A stretch of 64,000 bases of DNA, taken from contig JAEUWB010000060.1 in the NCBI GenBank assembly GCA_016786595.1, positions 62,001 to 126,000 of the forward strand, written 5' to 3'. This stretch comes from a bacterium. Lineage in GTDB: Bacteria; Bdellovibrionota_C; UBA2361; SZUA-149; JAEUWB01. The position numbers and the translations under genes were made by a program. Of this stretch, positions 36,459 to 43,377 are shown one piece after another; within the stretch, counting starts at the first letter, position 1; each line of letters opens with the position of its first letter. Under the pieces are notes generated by a model, which had not been told where the DNA came from, made no database searches, and saw only the letters and a list, made by a program, of their open reading frames with translations.

Positions 36459-36506
36459 TTCTAGTTGATTAAGAGCCTCGTTTGCCGCACACTTTAAACG
36501 TTAAGC
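36408..36506 (+). repeat. attC: attC8 (long type)
   Basis: R'' GTAGAAC 36408-36414, R' GTTAAGC 36500-36506. GGCGTAGAAC complements the cassette start at 35847. It is closely related to attC3 and attC13 (GTCGTGACGGAGAAA, then GCACACTTTAAAC). Cassette 8 is 35848-36500. Confidence 0.91.
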
Positions 36507-36517
36507 GCTAAAAATTT

Positions 36518-37261
36518 ATGGCTGAAGACTTCAAGCAACCTCCAGGTCAGTACGCTATTCACCGTCCTAGATATCATAGAGAGCTTTTTCAATGGCTTGC
36601 TTCTATATCTCCGTCAAATAGATGTGCTTGGGATTGTGCGACTGGAGCAGGACAGGCTGCGGTAGGGCTTGCAGAGTTTTTCGACATAGTGCTTGCAACT
36701 GATATCAATAAAGAGCAGATAGATCATGCTGAGCCACATCATAAGATCCAGTATTCCGTTTCACCCGCTGAGCAGAATGATTTTAAATCCCAGTCGATTG
36801 ATCTAATTACAGTGGCATGTGGTGTTCATTGGTTTGATAGAAAGCAGTTTTTTGAGACTGCAAAGCGACTCTTAATTCCCAAAGGAGTAATCGCTGTGTG
36901 GACATATAAGTGGCCATGGACAAACTCGAAAGAAGTCGATCGGGTATTAGCCAAACTAAAGGACACAATATTGGAAAATTACTGGCCTCAGGAAAGTAAG
37001 CTATATTTTAGTGGATACGCTGACATTGATTTTCCATTCGAAGAAATTCAAGTTCCGCCTTTTACCCTTGAGTGCGATTGGCAGGTTGAAGATTTGATTG
37101 GTTTTATTTCAACATGGTCAGCAGTGCAGCGATATTTAAGAGTCAATGGTAAATCACCTATAGAGCTCGTTAAGGCTGATTTGATAGCCGCCTGGAAGAG
37201 TTCTCCACCAAAATTACCACTCGAATTGCCACTATATTTTCGAGTTGGATACAGCCCATAA
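36518..37261 (+). CDS. class I SAM-dependent methyltransferase (cassette 9)
   Basis: 247 aa of the Methyltransf_11 type. Motif I is AWDCATGAGQAAVGLA near 37-52 (the common D-x-G/A-x-G-x-G loop), motif II FDIVLATDINKEQIDHA near 56, then SIDLITVACGVHWFD near 93 and LLIPKGVIAVWTY. The sequence HWF after motif IV is usual in the trans-aconitate or small-molecule group. Substrate unknown. The stop TAA is shared with the R'' box of attC9. It is a different methyltransferase from those of cassettes 7 and 14. Confidence 0.85.
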   Translation: MAEDFKQPPGQYAIHRPRYHRELFQWLASISPSNRCAWDCATGAGQAAVGLAEFFDIVLATDINKEQIDHAEPHHKIQYSVSPAEQNDFKSQSIDLITVACGVHWFDRKQFFETAKRLLIPKGVIAVWTYKWPWTNSKEVDRVLAKLKDTILENYWPQESKLYFSGYADIDFPFEEIQVPPFTLECDWQVEDLIGFISTWSAVQRYLRVNGKSPIELVKADLIAAWKSSPPKLPLELPLYFRVGYSP

Positions 37262-37354
37262 CAATTTACTCAACCAGCTTTCCACGCCACTTGAGTAAGA
37301 TTCTGATTCGAGAGATAATTCTGGCGTGAAAACTGGTTAGTTCTTACGTTATAA
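37256..37354 (+). repeat. attC: attC9 (long type)
   Basis: R'' CCATAAC 37256-37262, R' GTTATAA 37348-37354. CAACCAGCTTTCCACGCCA pairs with TGGCGTGAAAACTGGTT. The left box matches the cassette start only in its inner bases, so this cassette may be a hybrid. Cassette 9 is 36501-37348. Confidence 0.88.
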
Positions 37355-37372
37355 GGTCTAAAGGGAGGAAGT

Positions 37373-37765
37373 GTGAACGATCAACACAGACATTACTCGG
37401 ACAAGCTAAATTACGAAATTGACTCATGGGATCTCAAGGTCGTTCTTGAGGCGGGCGAACAGGTCACTGTCATTGATGCCCGATCTCCTGAAGCGTTTCA
37501 GCGTGAGCATATACCCGGCGCTATCAACATCCCGCATCGTACCATGACACTTGAAAGTACGGAGCACATCGAGAAAGGCGCACTCGTTGTGGTTTACTGC
37601 GACGGGATAGGTTGCAATGCCTCGACCAAAGGGGCACTCAACATGCTCAAGCTTGGCTTTCGCGTGAAAGAGCTCATCGGTGGACTTGATTGGTGGAAAC
37701 GTGATGGACACATGACTCACGGCAGATCGAGCTCAGATGAGTTGGTGTCCTGTGGCTGTAGCTGA
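37373..37765 (+). CDS. single-domain rhodanese (cassette 10)
   Basis: 130-aa rhodanese-fold protein. VIDARSPEAFQREHIPGAINIPH (about 33-55) is the canonical CH2A/CH2B region, and the active-site loop YCDGIGCNAS near 75 starts with the persulfide cysteine. It can transfer sulfane sulfur to a thiol acceptor. The tail ends in VSCGCS with two cysteines, which may be a relay. The GTG start has a strong GGGAGGAAG ribosome-binding site. No partner in the cassette. Confidence 0.88.
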   Translation: MNDQHRHYSDKLNYEIDSWDLKVVLEAGEQVTVIDARSPEAFQREHIPGAINIPHRTMTLESTEHIEKGALVVVYCDGIGCNASTKGALNMLKLGFRVKELIGGLDWWKRDGHMTHGRSSSDELVSCGCS

Positions 37766-37777
37766 ATCCTGTGTGCC

Positions 37778-37833
37778 GTCTAACAATCAAATCGAACGGA
37801 CTGCTTTGCAGCTGCACACTTTAGACGTTCTAT
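37778..37833 (+). repeat. attC: attC10 (short type, diverged)
   Basis: R'' GTCTAAC 37778-37784, R' GTTCTAT 37827-37833. The central stem around CTGCTTTGCAG keeps the short-type pattern but outer pairs are lost (GCTGCACA in place of GCCGCTCA). Cassette 10 is 37349-37827. Confidence 0.85.
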
Positions 37834-37870
37834 TTTTCACGAAAAGATAGTTAACTGGGATAAGAGGAAC

Positions 37871-38437
37871 ATGTCGTATAGACCAGAAATAATTGGCTTT
37901 AATTCAGGAAGATTTCTTCGCTTACTTGGTTCAAACGATCAAAAGGCACTTGAAGAAATTTCGACCCATATCGTTTCTCAGTTTGCGGACGATAAAGCTA
38001 CTAGTACGCAATGTTTGTCAATTTTGAAGACTGCAATCACCGAGAGCCTTCCTCTTCCTAATCTGGAAGAGGAGACATACGAGCATTCGTGTGTCGCCGA
38101 AGCAATTATGCGGTACGATCAAGATTTGATGCTGACCAATTCTAATATTTTACGGTGGTCAGTGATGTCTGATATGATTAGTGAATTCGCTGAGTCTCCA
38201 AATAGCTCGGATAAAATCGATCATATTTGTCATTACATTACCAATGGTAGGCCGATATTTGGTCAGAGTGTTTATTGGGAATCGCCCTATTTCTATCTGC
38301 TCAACAGTGAGCTTATAACTTTCACCACAACCTTGGCGTCGACGGAATTCGAAGACTTTGAGTCAATCGAGCCATTAGTTAAAATTATGTCTGCAATAGG
38401 AAGTAATGGTTTAGATATGTGGTGTCGGATTCAATAA
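37871..38437 (+). CDS. hypothetical protein (cassette 11)
   Basis: 188 aa, acidic and helical, with no recognised domain, signal or membrane segment. The N-terminus (MSYRPEIIGFNSGRFLRLLGSNDQKALEEI) and repeated acidic turns (EFEDFESIEPLV) give it the look of an immunity-type or adaptor protein, but this is only impression. AAGAGGAA precedes the ATG. It is the first, intact gene of a cassette whose second half has decayed. Confidence 0.6.
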   Translation: MSYRPEIIGFNSGRFLRLLGSNDQKALEEISTHIVSQFADDKATSTQCLSILKTAITESLPLPNLEEETYEHSCVAEAIMRYDQDLMLTNSNILRWSVMSDMISEFAESPNSSDKIDHICHYITNGRPIFGQSVYWESPYFYLLNSELITFTTTLASTEFEDFESIEPLVKIMSAIGSNGLDMWCRIQ

Positions 38438-38846
38438 TAGAAAGGCTAGCCATAGATCTCCATTATTGCCTGCGGGAAAATATACCAAACCGAAAAAAAA
38501 TACTTTTCCGCGTATATAAGAGTTTTTCGCCTGCGTTTCGCATTGTAGATTGATATTTTATTAACGACATTCAGGGTGGTTCTGTTGTAGACATAGTATC
38601 CATCCCCAATAGCTCGACAATCAAGCAACAATTGCCTGACGGAAGACTAGATCCTTAGATGGAATTCGTCTTGTTGCGGCGCTTCAACAGAATGGAGAAA
38701 TCTTACTTGTCCAGTATGATCCGGGATTCCCTCCTGGCTGGTCAGCTAGCGATCCAAAGAAAGATATCAAAAAAATGACAATTTCGGCTAAAGATCATGA
38801 AAAGTTTCTTTCCTTATTGAGGTCAATTAAGTTTATAAATGGATAA
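38435..38846 (+). pseudogene. decayed reading frame in second half of cassette 11
   Basis: After the 188-aa gene, about 410 bases keep a broken plus-strand frame. One frame is open from about 38435 through ENIPNRKKILFRVYK and then hits TGA at 38551. It continues to TAG at 38656, and a shifted frame (open from 38640) gives GIRLVAALQQNGEILLVQYD and ends TAA 38844-38846 in the R'' box of attC11. This is best read as a cassette gene that lost its start, gained a stop and a frameshift. Family unknown. Confidence 0.4.
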
Positions 38847-38895
38847 CAATCAAATCCAGCAGACGATAAATCGTCGCTCTTTTTAACCGTTATGC
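38841..38895 (+). repeat. attC: attC11 (short type)
   Basis: R'' GGATAAC 38841-38847, R' GTTATGC 38889-38895, hairpin GACGATAAATCGTC. The left box does not complement the start of cassette 11 (TTCTATT), implying that a junction was lost and two cassettes fused. Segment 37828-38889. Confidence 0.87.
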
Positions 38896-38911
38896 AGTAT
38901 AAAAAAGCCCT

Positions 38912-39256
38912 ATGAATAAAAAAAATGTTCTATTTATAATACTCGGAACTTTTTCTATTTATTTACTATTTATCGGTGTACGAACGACAATAGATATGCC
39001 TATATCAGGATCATCCTATCTTGTACCTCGATGGCCTTTTGAGAATGATTTTGAGTATTGCGCTGGACCACTTCCTGAAGATGTAGACCGAGGATGCCCT
39101 GAAAAAGAACCATTCATTTCGTGGACAATTTACTATAACTTGATTATTCCTCTGTTTGGACTTTTGATCAGTGCGACAATTCCTGGGAATTACAAATTAC
39201 TTATTCCTTTTCTCTGTAGCTTATGTTTTGCGGCATATGCTTATTTCAGCCTCTGA
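38912..39256 (+). CDS. small membrane protein (cassette 12)
   Basis: 114 aa with three hydrophobic helices: 6-24 (LFIILGTFSIYLLFIGV), about 75-92 and about 95-112. The first loop of about 45 residues is extracytoplasmic and holds CAGPLPEDVDRGC, a probable disulphide. No family recognised. The stop codon TGA abuts the R'' box of attC12. Confidence 0.65.
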   Translation: MNKKNVLFIILGTFSIYLLFIGVRTTIDMPISGSSYLVPRWPFENDFEYCAGPLPEDVDRGCPEKEPFISWTIYYNLIIPLFGLLISATIPGNYKLLIPFLCSLCFAAYAYFSL

Positions 39257-39361
39257 CTAACAATAAACGCCACGCCGGATTCTAATCCACTGAATTTTGT
39301 AGATGATTAAGAAATTGTCTCGGGTTAGAATCTTGTTGGCTTAACAGTATAACGGTTAAAA
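39255..39361 (+). repeat. attC: attC12 (long type)
   Basis: R'' GACTAAC 39255-39261, R' degenerate GTTAAAA 39355-39361. The arms GGATTCTAA and TTAGAATC pair. It is closely related to attC5. Cassette 12 is 38890-39355. Confidence 0.85.
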
Positions 39362-39376
39362 CGCAGATGGTCTGAT

Positions 39377-39814
39377 ATGGAAATTTTTCAAGTGCAGGTC
39401 GAGGATCTAAACGAAGTTCACGCCCTAGGTCGAAAAGTTTTTGGAGATATAGCGCACTCGTCACTTGTCATACGTCAGCTTTGGGATCAAAATCATCCAT
39501 TTGTTTGGGCAATAAGAAATCCAAATATTCTTGGCTACTGTATCGGGGGGATAGAAGCCGGAACTACGACGGGACATATAATGTCTCTTGCTGTTGATCC
39601 TGAAGCCAGACGTCAGCGTATTGGTTTTATCCTAACAGAAAAGGTTATGGCTGAGTTTGTGAAATACAACGTTAGCGAATATAAATTAGTTTGTTCCCCT
39701 ACAAATACAGCGGCAATATCACTTTACGAATCGCTTGGATTTAAACAAGGTGAGATAATTCAAGATTACTTTGGTCCTGGCGCGCACAGACTTGCGATGA
39801 GTCGTGCGGTATAA
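39377..39814 (+). CDS. GNAT family N-acetyltransferase, RimI-like (cassette 13)
   Basis: 145-aa acetyl-CoA-dependent N-acetyltransferase. The acetyl-CoA pyrophosphate loop is seen as VDPEARRQRIGFILTEKVM near 74 (consensus Q/RxxGxG/A; here RQRIGF), preceded by the beta-4 strand GHIMSLA and followed by SPTNTAAISLYESLGFKQG, the usual N-terminus-acetylase ending. The substrate may be a protein N-terminus or an antibiotic or polyamine; sequence does not decide. GNATs are frequent cassette cargo. Confidence 0.85.
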   Translation: MEIFQVQVEDLNEVHALGRKVFGDIAHSSLVIRQLWDQNHPFVWAIRNPNILGYCIGGIEAGTTTGHIMSLAVDPEARRQRIGFILTEKVMAEFVKYNVSEYKLVCSPTNTAAISLYESLGFKQGEIIQDYFGPGAHRLAMSRAV

Positions 39815-39904
39815 AAAAAATCGTAAGGAGAAACGGAGGGCGAAACTCTGCTGTGATTTCGGTTGATTAGCCGCCCCGTTTCCTGCAGACTTAAGCCGTT
39901 AGAC
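39809..39904 (+). repeat. attC: attC13 (long type, left box mutated)
   Basis: The R'' box reads GTATAAA (39809-39815) instead of GTATAAC, and the R' box is GTTAGAC (39898-39904). The arms AAACGG and CCGTTT are as in attC3. With the AAC lost, recombination at this site should be weak. Cassette 13 is 39356-39898. Confidence 0.8.
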
Positions 39905-39927
39905 CGCCAAAAGAGAGAATCTTACCC

Positions 39928-40620
39928 ATGCAAAGCAACTCACGTCCAACATCAAAGATAATCGATCTGACGCAAACACTTTGTGCTGAGATTCCTTCCT
40001 GGGATGGAGATTGCGGTTTTAACCTTTCTGTTTCGGTTGACTATACGGATTGCGTTGCCCCAGATCTTTTCCGCGTCCAGTCAATTTCAACTCGAGCAGG
40101 GATGGGAACTCATATTGATGCTCCTGCACACTGCATCTCAGGAGCCAAGACTGTAGATGATTTGGTAATTGAGAACTTAATCACAAGTTGTGTGACAATC
40201 CACTTAGATCAGTTCGCGGATGAGAATTATGTAGTCATGCCTGAAATTGTTCATAAATTTGAGAGAGAAAATGGCCAGATTGAACCTAGCTCCTTCGTAA
40301 TTTTTTATACTGGCTGGAGTAAATATTGGAATAATCCAATCGAATATCGCAACGGATTGAGGTTCCCAAGCTTACATGAACAAACTGCTCAACTGCTTCT
40401 AGAGAGACACATTACGGGATTGGGCACTGATACACTTTCTGCTGATTCTAAAGGAAACTCGTTCCCAGTTCATCGAGTAATTCTAGGAGCAGGCAAATAT
40501 CTTGTAGAGAATATAGCAAATGCCGACGCACTTCCGGCTACTGGGGCGCAAATATTTGTGCTACCAATGAAGATTAGAGACGGAACTGAGGCACCAGCTC
40601 GTATTGTTGCGTTGGTGTAA
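39928..40620 (+). CDS. cyclase family protein, kynurenine formamidase-like
   Basis: 230-aa metal-dependent cyclase/hydrolase (KynB family). The metal motif is GTHIDAPAH near 60-68 and the helper motif HRVILGAG near 184. The N-terminal KIIDLTQTL and DTLSADS (near 171) are also typical. KynB cleaves N-formylkynurenine; other members act on cyclic amides or isatin. It starts after the attC13 boundary. No attC follows it within the next kilobase, so it may share a merged cassette with the downstream methyltransferase. Confidence 0.88.
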   Translation: MQSNSRPTSKIIDLTQTLCAEIPSWDGDCGFNLSVSVDYTDCVAPDLFRVQSISTRAGMGTHIDAPAHCISGAKTVDDLVIENLITSCVTIHLDQFADENYVVMPEIVHKFERENGQIEPSSFVIFYTGWSKYWNNPIEYRNGLRFPSLHEQTAQLLLERHITGLGTDTLSADSKGNSFPVHRVILGAGKYLVENIANADALPATGAQIFVLPMKIRDGTEAPARIVALV

Positions 40621-40653
40621 ATCAGTTGTCGTTTTATGCCCATGAGTTGAGTT

Positions 40654-41475
40654 ATGAACCCACAACCAGAAAATCTCGCGAAAGGCTATGACTCTACCTA
40701 TCAGGAGTTTGATACTCCGCTTCAGCGAAAAATTCGAAGAGAAGCATACGGCGAAGATATCGGACAGCACTCTTGGGTCACGGTTTCAGAGCTAGAAGAA
40801 GCGAGGCAACTACTCAATTTGTCTCAGGCTGATATACTTTTGGACTTCGGTTGCGGTCCATGCGGCCCCTTAACATTCTTAGTCAATGCAAGTCGCTGTC
40901 AAGGTATTGGAGTCGATATCAGTGCCCCTGCACTGGCAGTAGGAAAAAATCGCGCAGACCAAATGGGTATCAACTCTCTGATTCAGCTACAAGAGGTAGA
41001 CGGTAATAAACCTATTCCTTTCGAGAATGGATATTTTAGCAAGATTGTCTCTTTCGATGTAGTCCTCCATTTAAAAGATAGAAACAAAGCTTTTCACGAA
41101 ATCGCGAGAACGCTTGTGCCAAAAGGACAATTTCTCTTTACAGACGCAGGGATTGTAACTGGAGTGCTATCGAACGAAGAAATTAAACTGCGCAGTATTA
41201 ACGGATTTACTCAGTTTGTGCCACCTGGCTTCAACGAAGAACTCCTTAAAAATTGCGGGTTTCATATTCTAGAGCAACAGGATCGAACTAGCGGGGTAAT
41301 TACAAATGCATCGGGCCGTATCAAAGCACGCAATAACTATCGCAAAGAACTTCTATCTATTGAAGGGGAGGAGAAATTTGAACAACAGCAAAATTACCTT
41401 CAAACAGTTGTAAACTTGGCTGAACGGAAGGCACTTTCAAGGGTTATCTATCTGACTGAAGTAGGCTTGGTATAA
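40654..41475 (+). CDS. class I SAM methyltransferase
   Basis: 273-aa methyltransferase with motif I DFGCGPCGPLTFL near 64, motif II QGIGVDISAPALAVGK near 84, and the post-I segment DGNKPIPFENGYFSKIVSFDVVLH near 113. LKDRNKAFHEIARTL is the usual conserved helix before the final substrate domain. It resembles the sarcosine/dimethylglycine or cyclopropane-fatty-acid-like group, but the substrate is not fixed by sequence. It starts 33 bases after the cyclase stop. No attC separates the two, so they travel together. Confidence 0.85.
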   Translation: MNPQPENLAKGYDSTYQEFDTPLQRKIRREAYGEDIGQHSWVTVSELEEARQLLNLSQADILLDFGCGPCGPLTFLVNASRCQGIGVDISAPALAVGKNRADQMGINSLIQLQEVDGNKPIPFENGYFSKIVSFDVVLHLKDRNKAFHEIARTLVPKGQFLFTDAGIVTGVLSNEEIKLRSINGFTQFVPPGFNEELLKNCGFHILEQQDRTSGVITNASGRIKARNNYRKELLSIEGEEKFEQQQNYLQTVVNLAERKALSRVIYLTEVGLV

Positions 41476-41502
41476 TACTTTTTTTGATTATGAAGTTACT
41501 CT

Positions 41503-41805
41503 CTATAGTCCAGTTATTGGCTTTGAAAGAAGCTCAAGAAGTTTTGGAACTAAAACAGCTAGATGTTCAATTTCATTAGATTGAGACTCAAGAACTATCA
41601 CCGCAATCTTGAACTTACCCAGGCTTTGTTGTGTAGCAAGATGTTGATCGATTGTAATAAAACTATCAAATCCCTCCTGCGCAAGGGCAAGAAGTTTCCC
41701 GTTCGTGATCCCATTCCAGCCAGCCTAAGTGACTGTTATCGCCTCGTGTCCAACCAGAAGTAGCCTCAGTTTTTTTGGCAAACACTCATCTATAAGAATT
41801 CTCAT
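41503..41805 (-). pseudogene. DUF5615 PIN-like toxin gene interrupted by an in-frame TAG
   Basis: A 303-base frame reads MRILIDECLPKKLRLLLVGH and continues with the DUF5615 signature AGWNGITNGKFLALAQEGFD, ITIDQHL and KIAVIVLES to its natural end. At codon 27 (41725-41727), just before AGWNG, it has TAG where a sense codon (possibly CAG) is expected. The frame is otherwise intact. The ATG overlaps the antitoxin stop (ATGA), the usual operon arrangement. A single substitution appears to have disabled the toxin. Confidence 0.8.
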
Positions 41806-42017
41806 GCTACCTTAGTTTTGCTAACAACATCTTCGCGTAATTCATTAAGAAGCTGGGTTACTTGGTCACGTTTTACAGAGGGGAAATCGTCAAGAAACTC
41901 ATCCACTGTACTGCCAGCTTCAATATAATCAAATAGGTTTTTTAGGGGTACGCGAGTTCCTAGGAAAGTAGGTGTTCCGTTTAGAATTTCAGGATTGATT
42001 TGAATAACGTCTGACAT
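41802..42017 (-). CDS. DUF433 antitoxin
   Basis: The 71-aa DUF433 protein begins MSDVIQINPEILNGTPTF and has the invariant GTRVPLKNLFDYIEAGSTVDEFLDDFPSV, the helix-turn-helix of VapB-like antitoxins that pair with DUF5615 toxins. I start at ATG 42017 because the domain begins there; an earlier ATG adds 12 unrelated residues. It is intact while the toxin beside it is interrupted. The gene runs against the array, as toxin-antitoxin modules in cassettes often do. Confidence 0.88.
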   Translation of the reverse strand: MSDVIQINPEILNGTPTFLGTRVPLKNLFDYIEAGSTVDEFLDDFPSVKRDQVTQLLNELREDVVSKTKVA

Positions 42018-42034
42018 ATCGCTATTATGGCGCC

Positions 42035-42106
42035 GTATAACAAACGAATCCACTAGATTTATTGCTTCGCTCGAAACAGATGATTCTAGCTTTTAATCCG
42101 CTAAAG
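42035..42106 (+). repeat. attC: degenerate terminal attC-like site
   Basis: R'' GTATAAC is perfect at 42035-42041; the right box reads GCTAAAG (42100-42106) for GTTAAAG. Inner arms are weak (CTAGAT and GATTCTAG). It is probably the last, dead attC of the array. Confidence 0.5.
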
Positions 42107-42121
42107 TAGATATTTTATCAT

Positions 42122-43021
42122 ATGTCGAAAAGCTATCTTTTCTATGTTGTGAATGCATTTGCAAACCAACCCTTTTATGGCAATCCCGCCGGAGTCTTTC
42201 CATCTGCCAAAGGATTAAGTGATGAGCAGATGCAGGCAATCGCTAAGCAGCTGAACCTAGTCGAGACTGTTTTTGTATTACCTGCGACTGAGCAAGGCAT
42301 CGATTTCCAACTTCGTTACTTTACTCCGCATCAAGAACTACCGCTTGCCGGCCATCCGACGGTTGCTACTTGGTCTGCTCTGGCAAGCGGTGGACATATC
42401 GATTTGTCTAATAAACAAGTTTTCCAACAGCAAACTAAACGAGGAATCCAGACGATAGAGCTAGAACAGATCGGCGAGTCAGTCCGGGTTCTAATGCAAC
42501 AACCAGAGCCTAAATTCTTAGGTGTCGTTGAACAGCGCTCACGAGTTGCAGAGATTTTTTCGTTAAAGGAAGAAGATTTACTGCCAGGCCTGCCCGTGGA
42601 AGCAATTGATACTGGACTTGGACATATAGTTTTCGGAGTAAACTCTCTAGATGCGTTAATGCGTGTGCGCAGAAATATCGCACCATTAAAGCAGCTTTGT
42701 GCAGAATATAACGTCGCTGAAGCGCAGATTTATTGTGAAGAGACTTACGACGCAGCGCTCAGCTTACATACGCGCAATATTTGCCCCCGCGAAGGTATCG
42801 AAGATCCTGCCTGTGGTGTTGGAAACAGCGCACTCTTAGCTTACCTAATGAAAAATAAGGTCTACTCAGAGCGGACAGTTGAAATTAACGCTGAACAGGG
42901 CCATGTCGAAAAAATGCCTTCAACGATCTATGTGCGAGGCAGCTTTGATAATCAGGGAAAGATAGCTCTTGCGATTGGAGGCACTGGCGTTCTGATGGTT
43001 AAAGGAGAGTTTTTTGTTTAG
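42122..43021 (+). CDS. PhzF family isomerase/epimerase
   Basis: 299 aa of the PhzF fold: two similar alpha/beta halves, beginning YVVNAFANQPFYGNPAGVFP with the catalytic-side Glu48 in LNLVETVFV, and later GIEDPACGVGNSALLAYL. The family catalyses hydrogen-shift isomerisations (as in phenazine synthesis), but most members have unknown substrates. It follows the degenerate attC site and could be the first chromosomal gene after the array. Confidence 0.9.
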   Translation: MSKSYLFYVVNAFANQPFYGNPAGVFPSAKGLSDEQMQAIAKQLNLVETVFVLPATEQGIDFQLRYFTPHQELPLAGHPTVATWSALASGGHIDLSNKQVFQQQTKRGIQTIELEQIGESVRVLMQQPEPKFLGVVEQRSRVAEIFSLKEEDLLPGLPVEAIDTGLGHIVFGVNSLDALMRVRRNIAPLKQLCAEYNVAEAQIYCEETYDAALSLHTRNICPREGIEDPACGVGNSALLAYLMKNKVYSERTVEINAEQGHVEKMPSTIYVRGSFDNQGKIALAIGGTGVLMVKGEFFV

Positions 43022-43064
43022 ATATTTGCCCTGGTAGCGGATACAAAAACACCGCAGATCTTAA

Positions 43065-43361
43065 ATGTTAGCAATGACAATGAGTGAGATCAGTTCAAAA
43101 CCCTTTTATGCCTTAGCTTCATCATTGAAGGAGAGTGGTGCAAGTACACACGGGCATCGCCTAGAGGAGACTCTCAACGGAACTTGGACGACATCGTCTG
43201 AGTTAATTGCGGAACTTGGAAGCGTAGTGCTCGAAATCCGCAGAGATTGCTCGACTCTTACTCCGAATCAAAAGCGGCTGATTAAGGATTGTCTCCGCCA
43301 AGTACACTGCACCTGGCCAGGCTTTGGCTTCTTGCGGGGTATATGGTCTCGGTGGTTTTAG
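43065..43361 (+). CDS. small hypothetical protein
   Basis: 98 aa from ATG 43065, with further in-frame ATGs at 43074 and 43080 that may be the true start. A helical region ELIAELGSVVLEIRRDCSTLTPNQKRLIKDCLRQV gives it coding character. The tail (WPGFGFLRGIWSRWF) is aromatic. No ribosome-binding site stands out and no family is recognised. Only moderate certainty that it is expressed. Confidence 0.4.
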   Translation: MLAMTMSEISSKPFYALASSLKESGASTHGHRLEETLNGTWTTSSELIAELGSVVLEIRRDCSTLTPNQKRLIKDCLRQVHCTWPGFGFLRGIWSRWF

Positions 43362-43377
43362 CGCTAATATCAGATCG

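Larger units (their letters stand above)
27552..42106. mobile_element. integron with cassette array (intI, attI, at least 13 attC-bounded cassettes)
   Basis: A minus-strand integron integrase is followed by an attI junction and a plus-direction series of gene-sized cassettes, each ending in a folded attC site (R'' about RYYYAAC, R' about GTTRRRY). In attC1-8 the left box of each attC is the reverse complement, exactly or nearly, of the start of its own cassette, as expected from a circular cassette intermediate; in attC9 and 10 the match is weak and in attC11-13 it is lost. Length and cassette number fit a sedentary chromosomal integron. Beyond 39.9 kb recognisable attC sites become rare and degenerate, so the 42.1-kb end is approximate. 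Confidence 0.92.

Noticed and set aside
38446-38631. 61-residue minus-strand frame in cassette 11
   Set aside because: No family features or ribosome-binding site; the plus strand carries a better-supported decayed gene.
29400-39910. CRISPR array suggested by evenly spaced similar repeats
   Set aside because: Repeats are 55-107 bp, imperfect, hairpin-forming and separated by gene-length segments, so they are attC sites.
41563-41763. 66-residue plus-strand frame
   Set aside because: It lies antisense to the DUF5615 toxin remnant, whose minus-strand frame has clear family motifs.
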